A stretch of DNA of 64,000 nucleotides from Corynebacterium sp. SCR221107. Lineage in GTDB: Bacteria > Actinomycetota > Actinomycetes > Mycobacteriales > Mycobacteriaceae. The notes beneath the pieces were generated by a model. The model was not told the origin of the DNA. It was given only the letters and a program-made list of their open reading frames with translations, and did no database searches. Location: NCBI RefSeq assembly GCF_027886475.1, contig NZ_CP115670.1, positions 2,108,001-2,172,000 on the forward strand, given 5' to 3'. This document shows positions 31,377-39,574 of this stretch, piece after piece; within the stretch, counting starts at the first letter, position 1; each line of letters starts with the position of its first letter. The translations under genes were made by a program, and so were the position numbers.

Positions 31377-32723
31377 TTAGAGGACCATCGCTGCAACCCA
31401 GCCGGAGACGAGCAGCGGCAGGTTGTAGTGCAAGAAAGTGGGGATCACGGAGTCACGGATGTGATCGTGCTGACCGTCGGCGTTGAGACCTGCGGTGGGC
31501 CCGAGGGTGGAGTCCGAGGCGGGCGAGCCCGCGTCGCCAAGGGCGCCGGCCGCGCCGATAATGGCCACGGTGGCGGCTGGGCTAAAGCCCATCGCCATAC
31601 ACAGCGGCACGTAGATGGTGGTGATGATGGGCAAGGTGGAGAAACTGGAGCCGATGCCCATCGTAACCACGAGGCCGACGACGAGCATCACGGCGGCACC
31701 CGCGGCATGATTATCGCCGAACAGGTTGGCCGACGAATCCACCAGGGTTTCCACCTCACCGGTTGCGCTCATCACGGCGGCGAAGCCCTGCGCGGTGATC
31801 ATGATGAAGCCGATGAGCGCCATCATCTTCATGCCGGCGCTAAAGACGTCGTCGGCCTCGCGCCAATTGACCGCACCGGTGAGCAAGAAGATGCCAAGTC
31901 CCACGAGGGCACCGATGAGCAGAGAGTCTGCTTCCGTTTCCTTGGCCTGCATGACAACCTGGACGACGAATGTCGCGATGATGGCCACCACTGCTACCCA
32001 GATCTTGTAGGCGGAGATCTCTGGCTCCTTGCCCGCGGTGATGGTGTAATTCTCATAGTCGCGTGGCTTGCGGTAGGAGAAGAACACGGCGATGAGGAGG
32101 CCGGCGACCATGCCCAGTGCCGGGATGCCCATCACCGTCATGATGTTGATGCCGGAGGTGTCCATGCCGGCCTTTTCGATGTTGCCGAGCAAGATGTCGT
32201 TCAAGAAGATCGAACCGAATCCCAGAGGAACCCACATGTAGGTGGTCACCAGGCCGAAGGTGAGCACACAGGCGACCAAGCGACGGTCGAGGCGCAGCTT
32301 GTTCATCACAGTCAACAGCGGCGGGATGATCAACGGAATGAAAGCGATGTGCACGGGGATGAGGTTTTGGCTCATGATGGACATCGCGAGGATACCGGCG
32401 ATCATCAGCCATTTGGTCACATAGACCGCGCGCTGGTTGGCCACCTCGGATTCGTTGCCGATCTTTTTCATGATGAACTGGGCAAGCAGGGCAGGCAGGC
32501 CGGAGCTGGCCACCGCCATGGCGAATGCACCGAGTAGCGCATAGCTCAGCGCGATCTTCGCGCCGCCGGAGAGACCGTCTTGGAAGGCCACCATCGTGGC
32601 GTCAAGACCGATTCCGGACAACAGACCGCCCACGAGCGCGCCGATGAACAACGCGAGCACCACGTGGACCCTTAAGACAGACAGCACGAGCATCACGAGC
32701 ACGGCGACCAAAACAGCATTCAT
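31377..32723 (-). CDS. Na+/H+ antiporter family permease (YuiF type)
   Basis: A 448-residue integral membrane protein with about eleven to twelve hydrophobic helices. It resembles the Na+/H+ antiporter superfamily group that includes the Bacillus histidine permease YuiF: VVLALFIGALVGGLLSGIGL near the N-terminus, QNLIPVHIAFIPLIIPPLL, and the conserved GIGSSFSTLPIITTIYVPL and GALGDAGSPASDSTLGPTAGLN motifs in the second half. The substrate (an amino acid or sodium) cannot be decided from sequence. It is a single-gene unit with its own terminator, convergent with gltBD. Confidence 0.85.
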   Translation of the reverse strand: MNAVLVAVLVMLVLSVLRVHVVLALFIGALVGGLLSGIGLDATMVAFQDGLSGGAKIALSYALLGAFAMAVASSGLPALLAQFIMKKIGNESEVANQRAVYVTKWLMIAGILAMSIMSQNLIPVHIAFIPLIIPPLLTVMNKLRLDRRLVACVLTFGLVTTYMWVPLGFGSIFLNDILLGNIEKAGMDTSGINIMTVMGIPALGMVAGLLIAVFFSYRKPRDYENYTITAGKEPEISAYKIWVAVVAIIATFVVQVVMQAKETEADSLLIGALVGLGIFLLTGAVNWREADDVFSAGMKMMALIGFIMITAQGFAAVMSATGEVETLVDSSANLFGDNHAAGAAVMLVVGLVVTMGIGSSFSTLPIITTIYVPLCMAMGFSPAATVAIIGAAGALGDAGSPASDSTLGPTAGLNADGQHDHIRDSVIPTFLHYNLPLLVSGWVAAMVL

Positions 32724-32921
32724 GCTGCATAATTTACGGGACTACTCATGCTTTTAGTTAATGAGGTCGGGCATTTCCGCACTATGTCACACCCCTAGAC
32801 GGAGCATGCATCCCTAGCGAACACATTTTCCTGCATAAACGCCCATGAAACTCACAGGTAATTGGTGACTTCGCGCCAGCTACGGGGCGTTCGGCGCACC
32901 GACACGCTGGTAATTAGCGAA

Positions 32922-33329
32922 ATGCAATCTGATTTGACTCCCTACCTCATGTTTCGTGGTCAGGCCCGCGAGGCCATGGAATTCTACGCCGAGATTTTCG
33001 GTGGCGAGCTGAAAGTCATGACCTTCGGCGAGATGCCAAATATGCTGGCCGAGGTGGCAGACCTGGTCATGCACGCTGAGATGCACGTGGACGGAAAGAA
33101 GTTCCTCTTCGCCTCCGACGGCGCTGATTCCGAGGAGGCTGCCGCTAACAAGGGCACCCCGTTGTCGCTCACCGGCGGCACGGATACCGAGGTGGAGATC
33201 CGCGGCTATTGGCAGGCGCTGTCCGAGGGTGCGACCATCATCCAGCCGCTGGAGCAGTCGCCGTGGGGCGCTGCCTACGGTAGCCTCATCGACCGTTACG
33301 GCACCTCCTGGATGTTCAACATCGGCTAA
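32922..33329 (+). CDS. VOC family protein (PhnB-like)
   Basis: A 135-residue single-module vicinal-oxygen-chelate protein, beginning MQSDLTPYLMFRGQAREAMEFYAEIFGGEL, with GTDTEVEIRGYWQALSEGATIIQPL and a final WGAAYGSLIDRYGTSWMFNI. This is the PhnB / 3-demethylubiquinone-methyltransferase-like subgroup, common and mostly of unknown function. The ATG at 32922 starts the conserved domain; an in-frame upstream extension looks non-coding. It lies alone between the permease and the GntR-MFS pair. Confidence 0.85.
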   Translation: MQSDLTPYLMFRGQAREAMEFYAEIFGGELKVMTFGEMPNMLAEVADLVMHAEMHVDGKKFLFASDGADSEEAAANKGTPLSLTGGTDTEVEIRGYWQALSEGATIIQPLEQSPWGAAYGSLIDRYGTSWMFNIG

Positions 33330-33444
33330 TTTTCCCCTCTCCTTTTTTAGGCAGTCTCCCCGTCGGGCGGCTACCTTTTGTTATCTCCACCACAGGGCGG
33401 GAATCCATTCCTATCGCTCACAAAAACTTCCCCCAGCCCCAATC

Positions 33445-33476
33445 TTGGATGCAAGATAGATACATGTTGCATCCAA
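33445..33476. promoter_or_regulatory. Perfect inverted repeat over the gntR start, probable operator
   Basis: TTGGATGCAA (33445-33454) and TTGCATCCAA (33467-33476) are exact inverted copies 12 bases apart, covering both possible start codons of the GntR gene. The position suits autoregulation by steric block. Confidence 0.6.
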
Positions 33477-34102
33477 CACCTGCCGCCGAGCGCGCCTACG
33501 ACCACGTCAAGCAGGCCATCATCACAGGCGACATCCGCGGAGGCGACATGCTATCCGAGGGCGAGGTGGCCACCAGCCTCGAGATGAGTCGCACCCCAGT
33601 ACGCGAGGCCTTCCTCCGCCTCGAGGTCGAGGGATTCTTGACCCTCTACCCCAAGCGCGGCGCCTTGGTCACCCCGATCAGCGAGGCCGAGATCCGCGAT
33701 GTCTACGATGCCCGCGCGCTCATCGACGCCCACGCCGCCGCCCACATCTGCGGCCTTAATGCGCCTGCGCGCACCGCGGTGGCTAAGGCGCTGACGGAGC
33801 TCGTCGGCAAGCAGAATGCAGCATTAGAGGAAGCCGACCTCGCCGAATACGCGCGGCTGGACGCCGAGTTCCACCAGGCGATCATGGATCACGGCGGCAA
33901 TGCCATCCTGGCGCAGCTCGGCCGCAGCCTGCGCGAACGCCAGCAACGATTCACCGCCGCCGCCATCGGGCGCAACGTTACGACCGCGCAGGCGTTCGTG
34001 GCCTCCCACACCCGCCTCGTCGAGGCCTTGCGAGCAGGCGACCTAGCCGCTTACGACAAAGAAATCACCCAACACCTCAACCTTTCAAGGAATCAGCTAT
34101 GA
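33464..34102 (+). CDS. GntR family transcriptional regulator (FCD type)
   Basis: A 212-residue regulator: N-terminal winged helix (AYDHVKQAIITGDIRGGDML, then VATSLEMSRTPVREAFLRLEVEGFL) and a C-terminal all-alpha FCD effector domain with the metal/ligand histidines and aspartates in YARLDAEFHQAIMDHGG and SHTRLVEAL. An earlier ATG at 33449 would add five residues; neither has a clear ribosome-binding site, and both lie within a perfect inverted repeat. Its stop overlaps the start of an MFS transporter gene (ATGA), so it probably controls that transporter. Ligand unknown. Confidence 0.88.
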   Translation: MLHPTPAAERAYDHVKQAIITGDIRGGDMLSEGEVATSLEMSRTPVREAFLRLEVEGFLTLYPKRGALVTPISEAEIRDVYDARALIDAHAAAHICGLNAPARTAVAKALTELVGKQNAALEEADLAEYARLDAEFHQAIMDHGGNAILAQLGRSLRERQQRFTAAAIGRNVTTAQAFVASHTRLVEALRAGDLAAYDKEITQHLNLSRNQL

Positions 34103-35364
34103 GCACGGCTCTAGCCACTCAAACGGAAACTCGCCCCGTCACCCGCACGTCCTGGCTCGCCGTGGCCGCCACGATGGTCGCGGTGGCCTGGGGTGGCAAC
34201 GAATTTACTCCCCTGCTGGTCATGTACCGGGAGACCAGCCACTTTAGCCAAGTCACCGTCAACGGCCTGCTGGGGGCCTACGTGTTGGGGATTATCCCGG
34301 CGCTGTTGATAGGTGGCCCCATGTCGGATCGCATCGGCCGCAAGCCCATGCTGAGCCTGGCCGCGCCCCTGTCGCTGCTCGGCTCCCTCCTGCTCTCGCT
34401 GGCGCCGAATGAGCCGTTGGTCATCGCCCTCGGGCGTGTTTTGTGCGGCATGGCACTCGGCCTGGTGATGGCCGTGGGTTCGACCTGGGTGGCAGAGCTG
34501 ACCGCCGCGGCCGGAGGCGACCCGGCTAAGGGCGCGCGCCGCGCCGCGTTGTGCCTGACCGCGGGCTTCCTCATCGGCGCGGGCCTTGCCAGCGTGCTCG
34601 CACAGTGGGGCCCGTGGCCGACCCACACCGCCTACCTCATCCACATGACGCTGACGATCGGCACCGCGATCTGGTTACGGGGTGTGCCGGAGACCCGCCA
34701 ACCCGCCCGCGGCACGGTCGGGCGCACGATCTCGCTGCTGACCTTGGGCGAGCTCGCCGGGCTACTGAAGGTTCCAACGGCCGCTCACAAGCGCTTCCTG
34801 CGCGTGGTCGTTCCGGTTGCCCCGTGGGTTTTCGGCTGCGCGGGTGCTGCCTATGCCCTGCTGCCGCAGCTGTTGTCGGGGTCTGCGGGGGATGCGCCGA
34901 TCGCCTTTTCGGGCCTGATGACCGTGGTGACCTTGGGCTGCGGCGCGCTCATCCAGATCGTGGGTAAGGCGATTGATACTAATCGCTCGGCGCGCGCGTC
35001 GGCGATCGCTATGGCAATCATCGCCGTGGGCGTGGCGCTGGCGTCGGTGGCCAGCCGCACGCTCGAGCTAGGCTTGGGCATCGCCGCGGCCGCCGTCATG
35101 GGCGCGGGCTATGGCCTGGCGCTGGTGGCAGGCCTATCGGAGGTCCAGCGCATCGCCGGTAAGGAGGATCTCGCGGGGCTTACGGCCGTGTACTATTCGG
35201 TCTCCTACCTGGGCTTTTTCATCCCGATGGCGTTTTCCGCGCTGAGCAAGGTGGTCAACTTCACCCACCTATTTGAGATCGGCACGGTGCTAGCGCTTTT
35301 GTGTCTGGCCGGCGTGGTCACGGCGTGGCGCGCTCACCTGCCCGGCGCGCGCCCTGCCTGCTAG
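34099..35364 (+). CDS. MFS transporter
   Basis: A 421-residue major facilitator with twelve predicted helices. The loop 2-3 motif GGPMSDRIGRKPMLSLAAPL is present and GKAIDTNRSARASA occupies the equivalent loop in the second half. It begins MSTALATQTETRPVTRTSW; its start overlaps the gntR stop by four bases, so the two are translated together. The GntR-MFS pairing suggests import or export of the regulator's ligand, but the substrate is unknown. Confidence 0.87.
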   Translation: MSTALATQTETRPVTRTSWLAVAATMVAVAWGGNEFTPLLVMYRETSHFSQVTVNGLLGAYVLGIIPALLIGGPMSDRIGRKPMLSLAAPLSLLGSLLLSLAPNEPLVIALGRVLCGMALGLVMAVGSTWVAELTAAAGGDPAKGARRAALCLTAGFLIGAGLASVLAQWGPWPTHTAYLIHMTLTIGTAIWLRGVPETRQPARGTVGRTISLLTLGELAGLLKVPTAAHKRFLRVVVPVAPWVFGCAGAAYALLPQLLSGSAGDAPIAFSGLMTVVTLGCGALIQIVGKAIDTNRSARASAIAMAIIAVGVALASVASRTLELGLGIAAAAVMGAGYGLALVAGLSEVQRIAGKEDLAGLTAVYYSVSYLGFFIPMAFSALSKVVNFTHLFEIGTVLALLCLAGVVTAWRAHLPGARPAC

Positions 35365-35382
35365 TTTCTTGCTTGCCGACGC

Positions 35383-35919
35383 CTAACGGCGCCGGTCACG
35401 CTTCTGATAGCCCATACGCGGGCGGAAGCCCTCGGGGCGGCGCAGCTGGGCGACGCCGTCGCCGACCAGCAGTCTGAAGCGCGGTTTCATCGGCGGCATC
35501 TGCATGACCGAGAACCACCGGGCCTCGGTGTTTTCCCCGTCGCCTAACCCTGGGGTGGGATCGCCTATCACCGAGCAGCGGATGGCGGTGTCCATGTAGT
35601 TGGACACATCCCCGTTGTCATAGGTGACCGGTCCCACCTGCCCCACTCCCAACAGGGCCTCGACTTCGACGTCGAGGCCCGTCTCCTCTTTGACCTCGCG
35701 CACGGCGGCCACATGCGCCTCCTCGCCGGGGTCAATGATGCCGGTCACCGGGGTCCACTCGCCATTGTCGGCGCGGCGCACGAGCAGGACCTTGGGCACC
35801 TCGGTGATCGGGGCGCCGGCGGGGACGTCTTCTAAGACGATGGCGGTGACCCCGGGAAGCCACAGCTCGTCGTGGCCGATCTTCTCGCGCAGCTTGAGAA
35901 TGAACTCTGGGGTGGCCAC
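35383..35919 (-). CDS. NUDIX hydrolase
   Basis: A 178-residue pyrophosphohydrolase. The Nudix box is complete: GIIDPGEEAHVAAVREVKEETGL fits G-x5-E-x7-REUxEExGU. Upstream lies a LPGVTAIVLEDV strand and RRADNGEWTPVTG; downstream is a basic tail (RPRMGYQKRDRRR). The substrate is not evident. The GTG at 35919 shares one base with the stop of a 46-residue upstream gene (TAGTG), so it forms an operon with that gene and probably thrC. Confidence 0.88.
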   Translation of the reverse strand: MATPEFILKLREKIGHDELWLPGVTAIVLEDVPAGAPITEVPKVLLVRRADNGEWTPVTGIIDPGEEAHVAAVREVKEETGLDVEVEALLGVGQVGPVTYDNGDVSNYMDTAIRCSVIGDPTPGLGDGENTEARWFSVMQMPPMKPRFRLLVGDGVAQLRRPEGFRPRMGYQKRDRRR

Positions 35920-36059
35920 TACTGCTCGGCTTCCTTTTCTTCCTGTGCTGCGTCGTCTGACTTGGCGGCTGCTGCCTTTTGTTCCAGCAACTGCTTTGCG
36001 AAGGCCTCCGGGTCGAAGTCGGTGAAGTACTCCGGGCCTGCGAATTGCTCCTGTGCCAT
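35919..36059 (-). CDS. 46-residue conserved-looking small protein
   Basis: A short gene reading MAQEQFAGPEYFTDFDPEAF at its start and ending in an Ala/Glu/Lys-rich tail (KSDDAAQEEKEAEQ). It has a good ribosome-binding site (AAGGGGAG, six bases before the ATG). It begins 34 bases after the thrC stop, and its stop overlaps the NUDIX start by one base. The acidic composition, with aromatic residues only in the first 22 positions, suggests a small binding protein or an adaptor. Function unknown; too short for most automatic gene callers. Confidence 0.68.
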   Translation of the reverse strand: MAQEQFAGPEYFTDFDPEAFAKQLLEQKAAAAKSDDAAQEEKEAEQ

Positions 36060-36093
36060 ATTTTTGTCTCCCCTTCGGGCTGTTGTGAACCGT

Positions 36094-37521
36094 CTAGATG
36101 TGCTGCGCGATAAACGCCTTGACTACCTCGGCGTCGTTGGGCAGGTCGAAGACCTGGCGTGGGGCGTCCATGATGCCCGCGAAGCGCTCCGGGACTGGTG
36201 GCAGGTGCCCGGTGGCTTCCTTGATCGTGTCGGCGAACTTCACCGGCAGTGCGGTCTCGAGCACCACGATCGGGGTGTCCACCTTGTCGGCCCAGTCGCG
36301 GGCGACCTTGACGCCGTCGGCGGTGTGCGGGTCGATGAGCACGCCCAGGCGGGAATCGCAGTCGCGGATGGTGGCGATGCGGTCGGCGTGGGTGGACTTG
36401 CCCGAGCCGAAGCCGTAGCGGGCGGCTGCCTCGCCGAAGGCCGGGTCGTCGGCAAGCGAGAAGCCGCCCTGCTTGACCTGGGTGCCGAACAGGTCGGCGG
36501 TGCGCGCGGCGTCCCGGCCGAGCAGGTCGAAGATGAAGCGCTCAAAGTTGGAGGCGCGCGAGATGTCCATGGACGGCGAGGAGGTCTCGAAGGTGTCCGC
36601 GGAGCTGCGCACGCGGTAGTCGCCGGTGCGGAAGAACTCGTCGAGGACGTCGTTTTCGTTGGTGGCGACGATCAGGCGGTCAATGGGCAGGCCCATCTGC
36701 TTGGCGATGTGTCCGGCGCAAATGTCGCCGAAGTTGCCCGTGGGCACGCAGAAGCTGACCTTTTGGTCATTGGACTCGGTGACCTTGATCCACGAGGAGA
36801 TGTAGTAGACCACCTGGGCCATCAGGCGCGCCCAGTTGATCGAGTTGACCGCGCCGATGCGGTTGTTCTTCTTAAACTCCGCGTCGGCGCTGACGGCCTT
36901 GACCACGTCCTGGCAGTCGTCGAAGACGCCGTCGAGGGCGATGTTGAAGATGTTGGGGTCGCTCAGGCCGAACATCTGAGCCTGCTGGAAGGGCGTCATG
37001 CGCCCTGCCGGGGTGAGCATGAACACGCTAATGCCCTCGCGCCCGCGCATGGCGTACTCGGCCGAGGAGCCGGTATCGCCCGAGGTAGCGCCGAGGATAT
37101 TGAGCGTTTCGCCGCGGCGGCGCAGCTCGTATTCGAACAACTCGCCAAGCAGCTGCATGGCCATGTCCTTGAAGGCGGCCGTGGGGCCCTCGGACAGGTG
37201 CCCTAAGTAGATGCCGTCCTCCAGCTTGGTCACTGGAACGATCTCCTGCGAGGAGAACTTCGGGTAGGTGTAGGCGCGGGCGGTGATCGCCTCGATGTCC
37301 TCGGCGGGGATGTCGTCGATAAACAGCTTGAGCACCTCTGCGGCCAGCGCCGGGTAGCCGCCCTTGTCGAGGACGCCGCGCAGGCGGGTCAGGTCAGCGT
37401 CACCGAGCTGCGGATAAGACTCCGGCAGGTAGAGGCCGCCGTCTGGGGCGAGGCCGCCGAGCAGGATGTCGGTGAAGCGGGCAGGGGTCTTGTTTACATC
37501 GCGAGTTGAAATAAAGTGCAC
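36094..37521 (-). CDS. thrC: Threonine synthase
   Basis: ThrC converts O-phosphohomoserine to threonine with PLP. The 475-residue form is the long (fungal/corynebacterial) type, with the PLP lysine in GPTAAFKDMAMQLLG, the phosphate-binding ATSGDTGSSAEYAM, and VPTGNFGDICAG. The start is GTG 37521 (MHFISTRDVNKTPARF). TAGGGT lies seven bases upstream on this strand and there is no Shine-Dalgarno sequence, so the mRNA is probably leaderless. It heads a likely operon with the 46-residue gene and the NUDIX hydrolase and is divergent from an MFS gene. Confidence 0.94.
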   Translation of the reverse strand: MHFISTRDVNKTPARFTDILLGGLAPDGGLYLPESYPQLGDADLTRLRGVLDKGGYPALAAEVLKLFIDDIPAEDIEAITARAYTYPKFSSQEIVPVTKLEDGIYLGHLSEGPTAAFKDMAMQLLGELFEYELRRRGETLNILGATSGDTGSSAEYAMRGREGISVFMLTPAGRMTPFQQAQMFGLSDPNIFNIALDGVFDDCQDVVKAVSADAEFKKNNRIGAVNSINWARLMAQVVYYISSWIKVTESNDQKVSFCVPTGNFGDICAGHIAKQMGLPIDRLIVATNENDVLDEFFRTGDYRVRSSADTFETSSPSMDISRASNFERFIFDLLGRDAARTADLFGTQVKQGGFSLADDPAFGEAAARYGFGSGKSTHADRIATIRDCDSRLGVLIDPHTADGVKVARDWADKVDTPIVVLETALPVKFADTIKEATGHLPPVPERFAGIMDAPRQVFDLPNDAEVVKAFIAQHI

Positions 37522-37528
37522 GCCGTCT

Positions 37529-37534
37529 ACCCTA
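37529..37534 (-). promoter_or_regulatory. -10 element of leaderless thrC
   Basis: TAGGGT on the minus strand ends seven bases before the GTG start of thrC, which places +1 at or next to the start codon. Confidence 0.5.
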
Positions 37535-37791
37535 GCGCGAATGACCTCCGCGGCTCGACTTTATCCCCCGGTGACTTTTCGCATCCTTGCCACGACTTCC
37601 CCAGGCTTTCGCACCCCTGTACGCCCCTGCCCAGCCGGGCCGGGATGGACCGATCCGTGCCCGATGCCGAGGCCACCTCACGCGCCTGCCCCGGCTACAT
37701 GCCACATCCACCTTGCGAACCCACCTCTGGCCCCACCTTTGAACACCCTGCAGCCCCCACCGTTAGCTAAGGCCGCAACAGCGCGGGGTCC

Positions 37792-37797
37792 TATTAT
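37792..37797 (+). promoter_or_regulatory. -10 element of the leaderless MFS gene
   Basis: TATTAT ends seven bases before the GTG at 37805. Transcription would start at the first codon; no ribosome-binding site is present. Confidence 0.52.
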
Positions 37798-37804
37798 TAA
37801 TCGG

Positions 37805-39112
37805 GTGAAAAATGAGGCGAAATCATCCCAGGTGCCGTTTGGCAAGGCGGTAGCGCTGTGGGCCACCGCATGCGCTGTCTATATCGTGGCGATCACGGGA
37901 CGAACCTCTTTCGGCGTGGCCGGGGTGGAGGCCATCGATCGCTTCCACATCGACGCCTCCAGGCTTGCGGTATTTACCTCGGTGCAGGTGGGTGTCTATG
38001 CCCTGGCGCAGGTCCCGGTGGGGATGCTCATCGATCGCCTCGGCGCGCGCAGGCTGCTGTTTTATGGCGCGTTGGTGATGGCGGCCGGACAGATGGTGTT
38101 GGGGCTGGCGCCTAGCTACGCGGTGGCCATTGCCGCACGCGTGTTGGTCGGGGCCGGCGATGCCACCGCCTTCTTGTCGGTGATGCGGCTGCTTCCGCTG
38201 CTGTTTCCCGTTCGGCGCACGCCCTTGTTTTCGCAGCTGACCGGCGGCATGGGCCAGATTGGGCAGTTTTTGTCGGCGGTGCCTCTTTTGCAGGCAGTTC
38301 ATGCCTTTGGCTGGTCGTGGGCGTTCGTCGGCTTGGGCGCGGTCGGGGTGATCGTGGCCGCGGCGGGCTATGTTTTCCTTTCCGGTACCGACCAGGCGGC
38401 GTCGGCAAGCAAGAATGCAGGCGGCCGCGGCATGCTGGGTGCGGTGCGGCAGGTGCTTGCACGCCCGGTGGTGTGGCAGGCGGTGTTTATTCACTGGACG
38501 GCGATGATGCCGATTTCGCTGTTTTTGCTCATGTGGGGCGTGCCGATGATGCGCCTGGGCATGGGGCTGTCGACCGCGCAGATCGGCACGGTGCTCACGC
38601 TGGTCACGGTGGCCAGCGTTGCCGCAGGTCCCGTGCACGGGGTGATTTCGGCGCGCCTGGGCCTGCGCCGCGACGATGCGGCCGGCTGGTGTGCGCTTGC
38701 CATTTGCTTGACGACGCTCGCCTTCTTCGCTCCCCGCACCGCCCCCAGTGCCGCGTCAGGCGCCGGGCTGGGCGCTAGCCCGGCCGTTACGTCCGTGACC
38801 GTCATGCTCGTGGTGGTGGCATTTCTGACGCCTGCAGCCAACTATGGTTTCGATACCATCCGCGAGCGGGTGGATCACGCCGTGCTGGCCACGGCCACCG
38901 GGGTTGCCAACATGGGTGGTTTTACCGCCATCATGATCGCAGCGCAGCTGCTGGGCATCGGCCTCGATCACCTAGCCCCCGACGGTAACTACACGTGGGC
39001 GGATTTTCGCCAGGCCTGGCTTGCGGTGGGCCTGACATGGGGTATCGGCATGATCGGCTACCTTGCCAGCCGCCAAAAGGTGCGCGCCCGACGCCGCGGA
39101 AACCACGCCTAG
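37805..39112 (+). CDS. MFS transporter
   Basis: A 435-residue major facilitator with twelve hydrophobic segments. It starts MKNEAKSSQVPFGKAVALWA if read from GTG 37805. The loop 2-3 motif GMLIDRLGARRLLFYGALVM is present; RVLVGAGDATAFLSVMRLLP follows. I reject an in-frame extension of 113 residues to 37466: it is Pro/Ala-rich, non-membranous and overlaps the thrC start. It resembles anion/sugar-phosphate-type MFS proteins only loosely, and the substrate is unknown. Confidence 0.85.
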   Translation: MKNEAKSSQVPFGKAVALWATACAVYIVAITGRTSFGVAGVEAIDRFHIDASRLAVFTSVQVGVYALAQVPVGMLIDRLGARRLLFYGALVMAAGQMVLGLAPSYAVAIAARVLVGAGDATAFLSVMRLLPLLFPVRRTPLFSQLTGGMGQIGQFLSAVPLLQAVHAFGWSWAFVGLGAVGVIVAAAGYVFLSGTDQAASASKNAGGRGMLGAVRQVLARPVVWQAVFIHWTAMMPISLFLLMWGVPMMRLGMGLSTAQIGTVLTLVTVASVAAGPVHGVISARLGLRRDDAAGWCALAICLTTLAFFAPRTAPSAASGAGLGASPAVTSVTVMLVVVAFLTPAANYGFDTIRERVDHAVLATATGVANMGGFTAIMIAAQLLGIGLDHLAPDGNYTWADFRQAWLAVGLTWGIGMIGYLASRQKVRARRRGNHA

Positions 39113-39151
39113 GGCTTCCGGACCGGATGACGGCCGGGCGCAGTTGGTGTG

Positions 39152-39469
39152 TTAGCGACGCTTGTTGTTGAAGGCGTCGATGAAGGCCCCCATGACGGCA
39201 TCCCCAAGCTTGGCGGTATCCACGTGGGCAAGGTTGCTTGCCGCGGCGCTTGCAGCGTGGCTCACTGCGGAGCTTACCGCGGATCCCGCGGTGCCAACTC
39301 CGGCTGCCCCGCTGCCAGACTGCGCCTCATCGATGCTGAAATGAAGGGTGGATCCTTCCACACGTCCCTGCGTGCTGCGATGGGCGCCGGCGGATTCCAC
39401 GGCATCGACGAAGGCCAGGAGCTGACCGAAGGTGCAGTTATCCAGGTCGAGCGAGATGTGAACAGCCAT
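39152..39469 (-). CDS. Small conserved hypothetical protein
   Basis: A 105-residue protein. The first half (MAVHISLDLDNCTFGQLLAF to VEGSTLHFSIDEA) looks like a compact alpha/beta domain; the middle is a Gly/Ser/Ala-rich linker (GSGAAGVGTAGSAVSSAVSH); the end is a short helix (DAVMGAFIDAFNNKRR). AAGGAGAAAACTC precedes the ATG at 39469. Similar proteins occur in corynebacteria, with no known role. It lies between an MFS gene and glnE. Confidence 0.72.
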   Translation of the reverse strand: MAVHISLDLDNCTFGQLLAFVDAVESAGAHRSTQGRVEGSTLHFSIDEAQSGSGAAGVGTAGSAVSSAVSHAASAAASNLAHVDTAKLGDAVMGAFIDAFNNKRR

Positions 39470-39574
39470 GAGTTTTCTCCTTGAAGTATCGAGGGCGGCT
39501 TGCAAGCTTCAAGGCTAGGCGCACTGTGGCCCACCCCGCCTCGGGGATCACCCGGATTTTTCCACCCCTAGGGG

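Noticed and set aside
31167-32537. A 456-codon plus-strand frame over the 80-bp palindrome and the permease gene
   Set aside because: Antisense to a clear twelve-helix permease; composition rich in His, Gly, Asp and Glu, as expected for the complement of membrane-protein codons.
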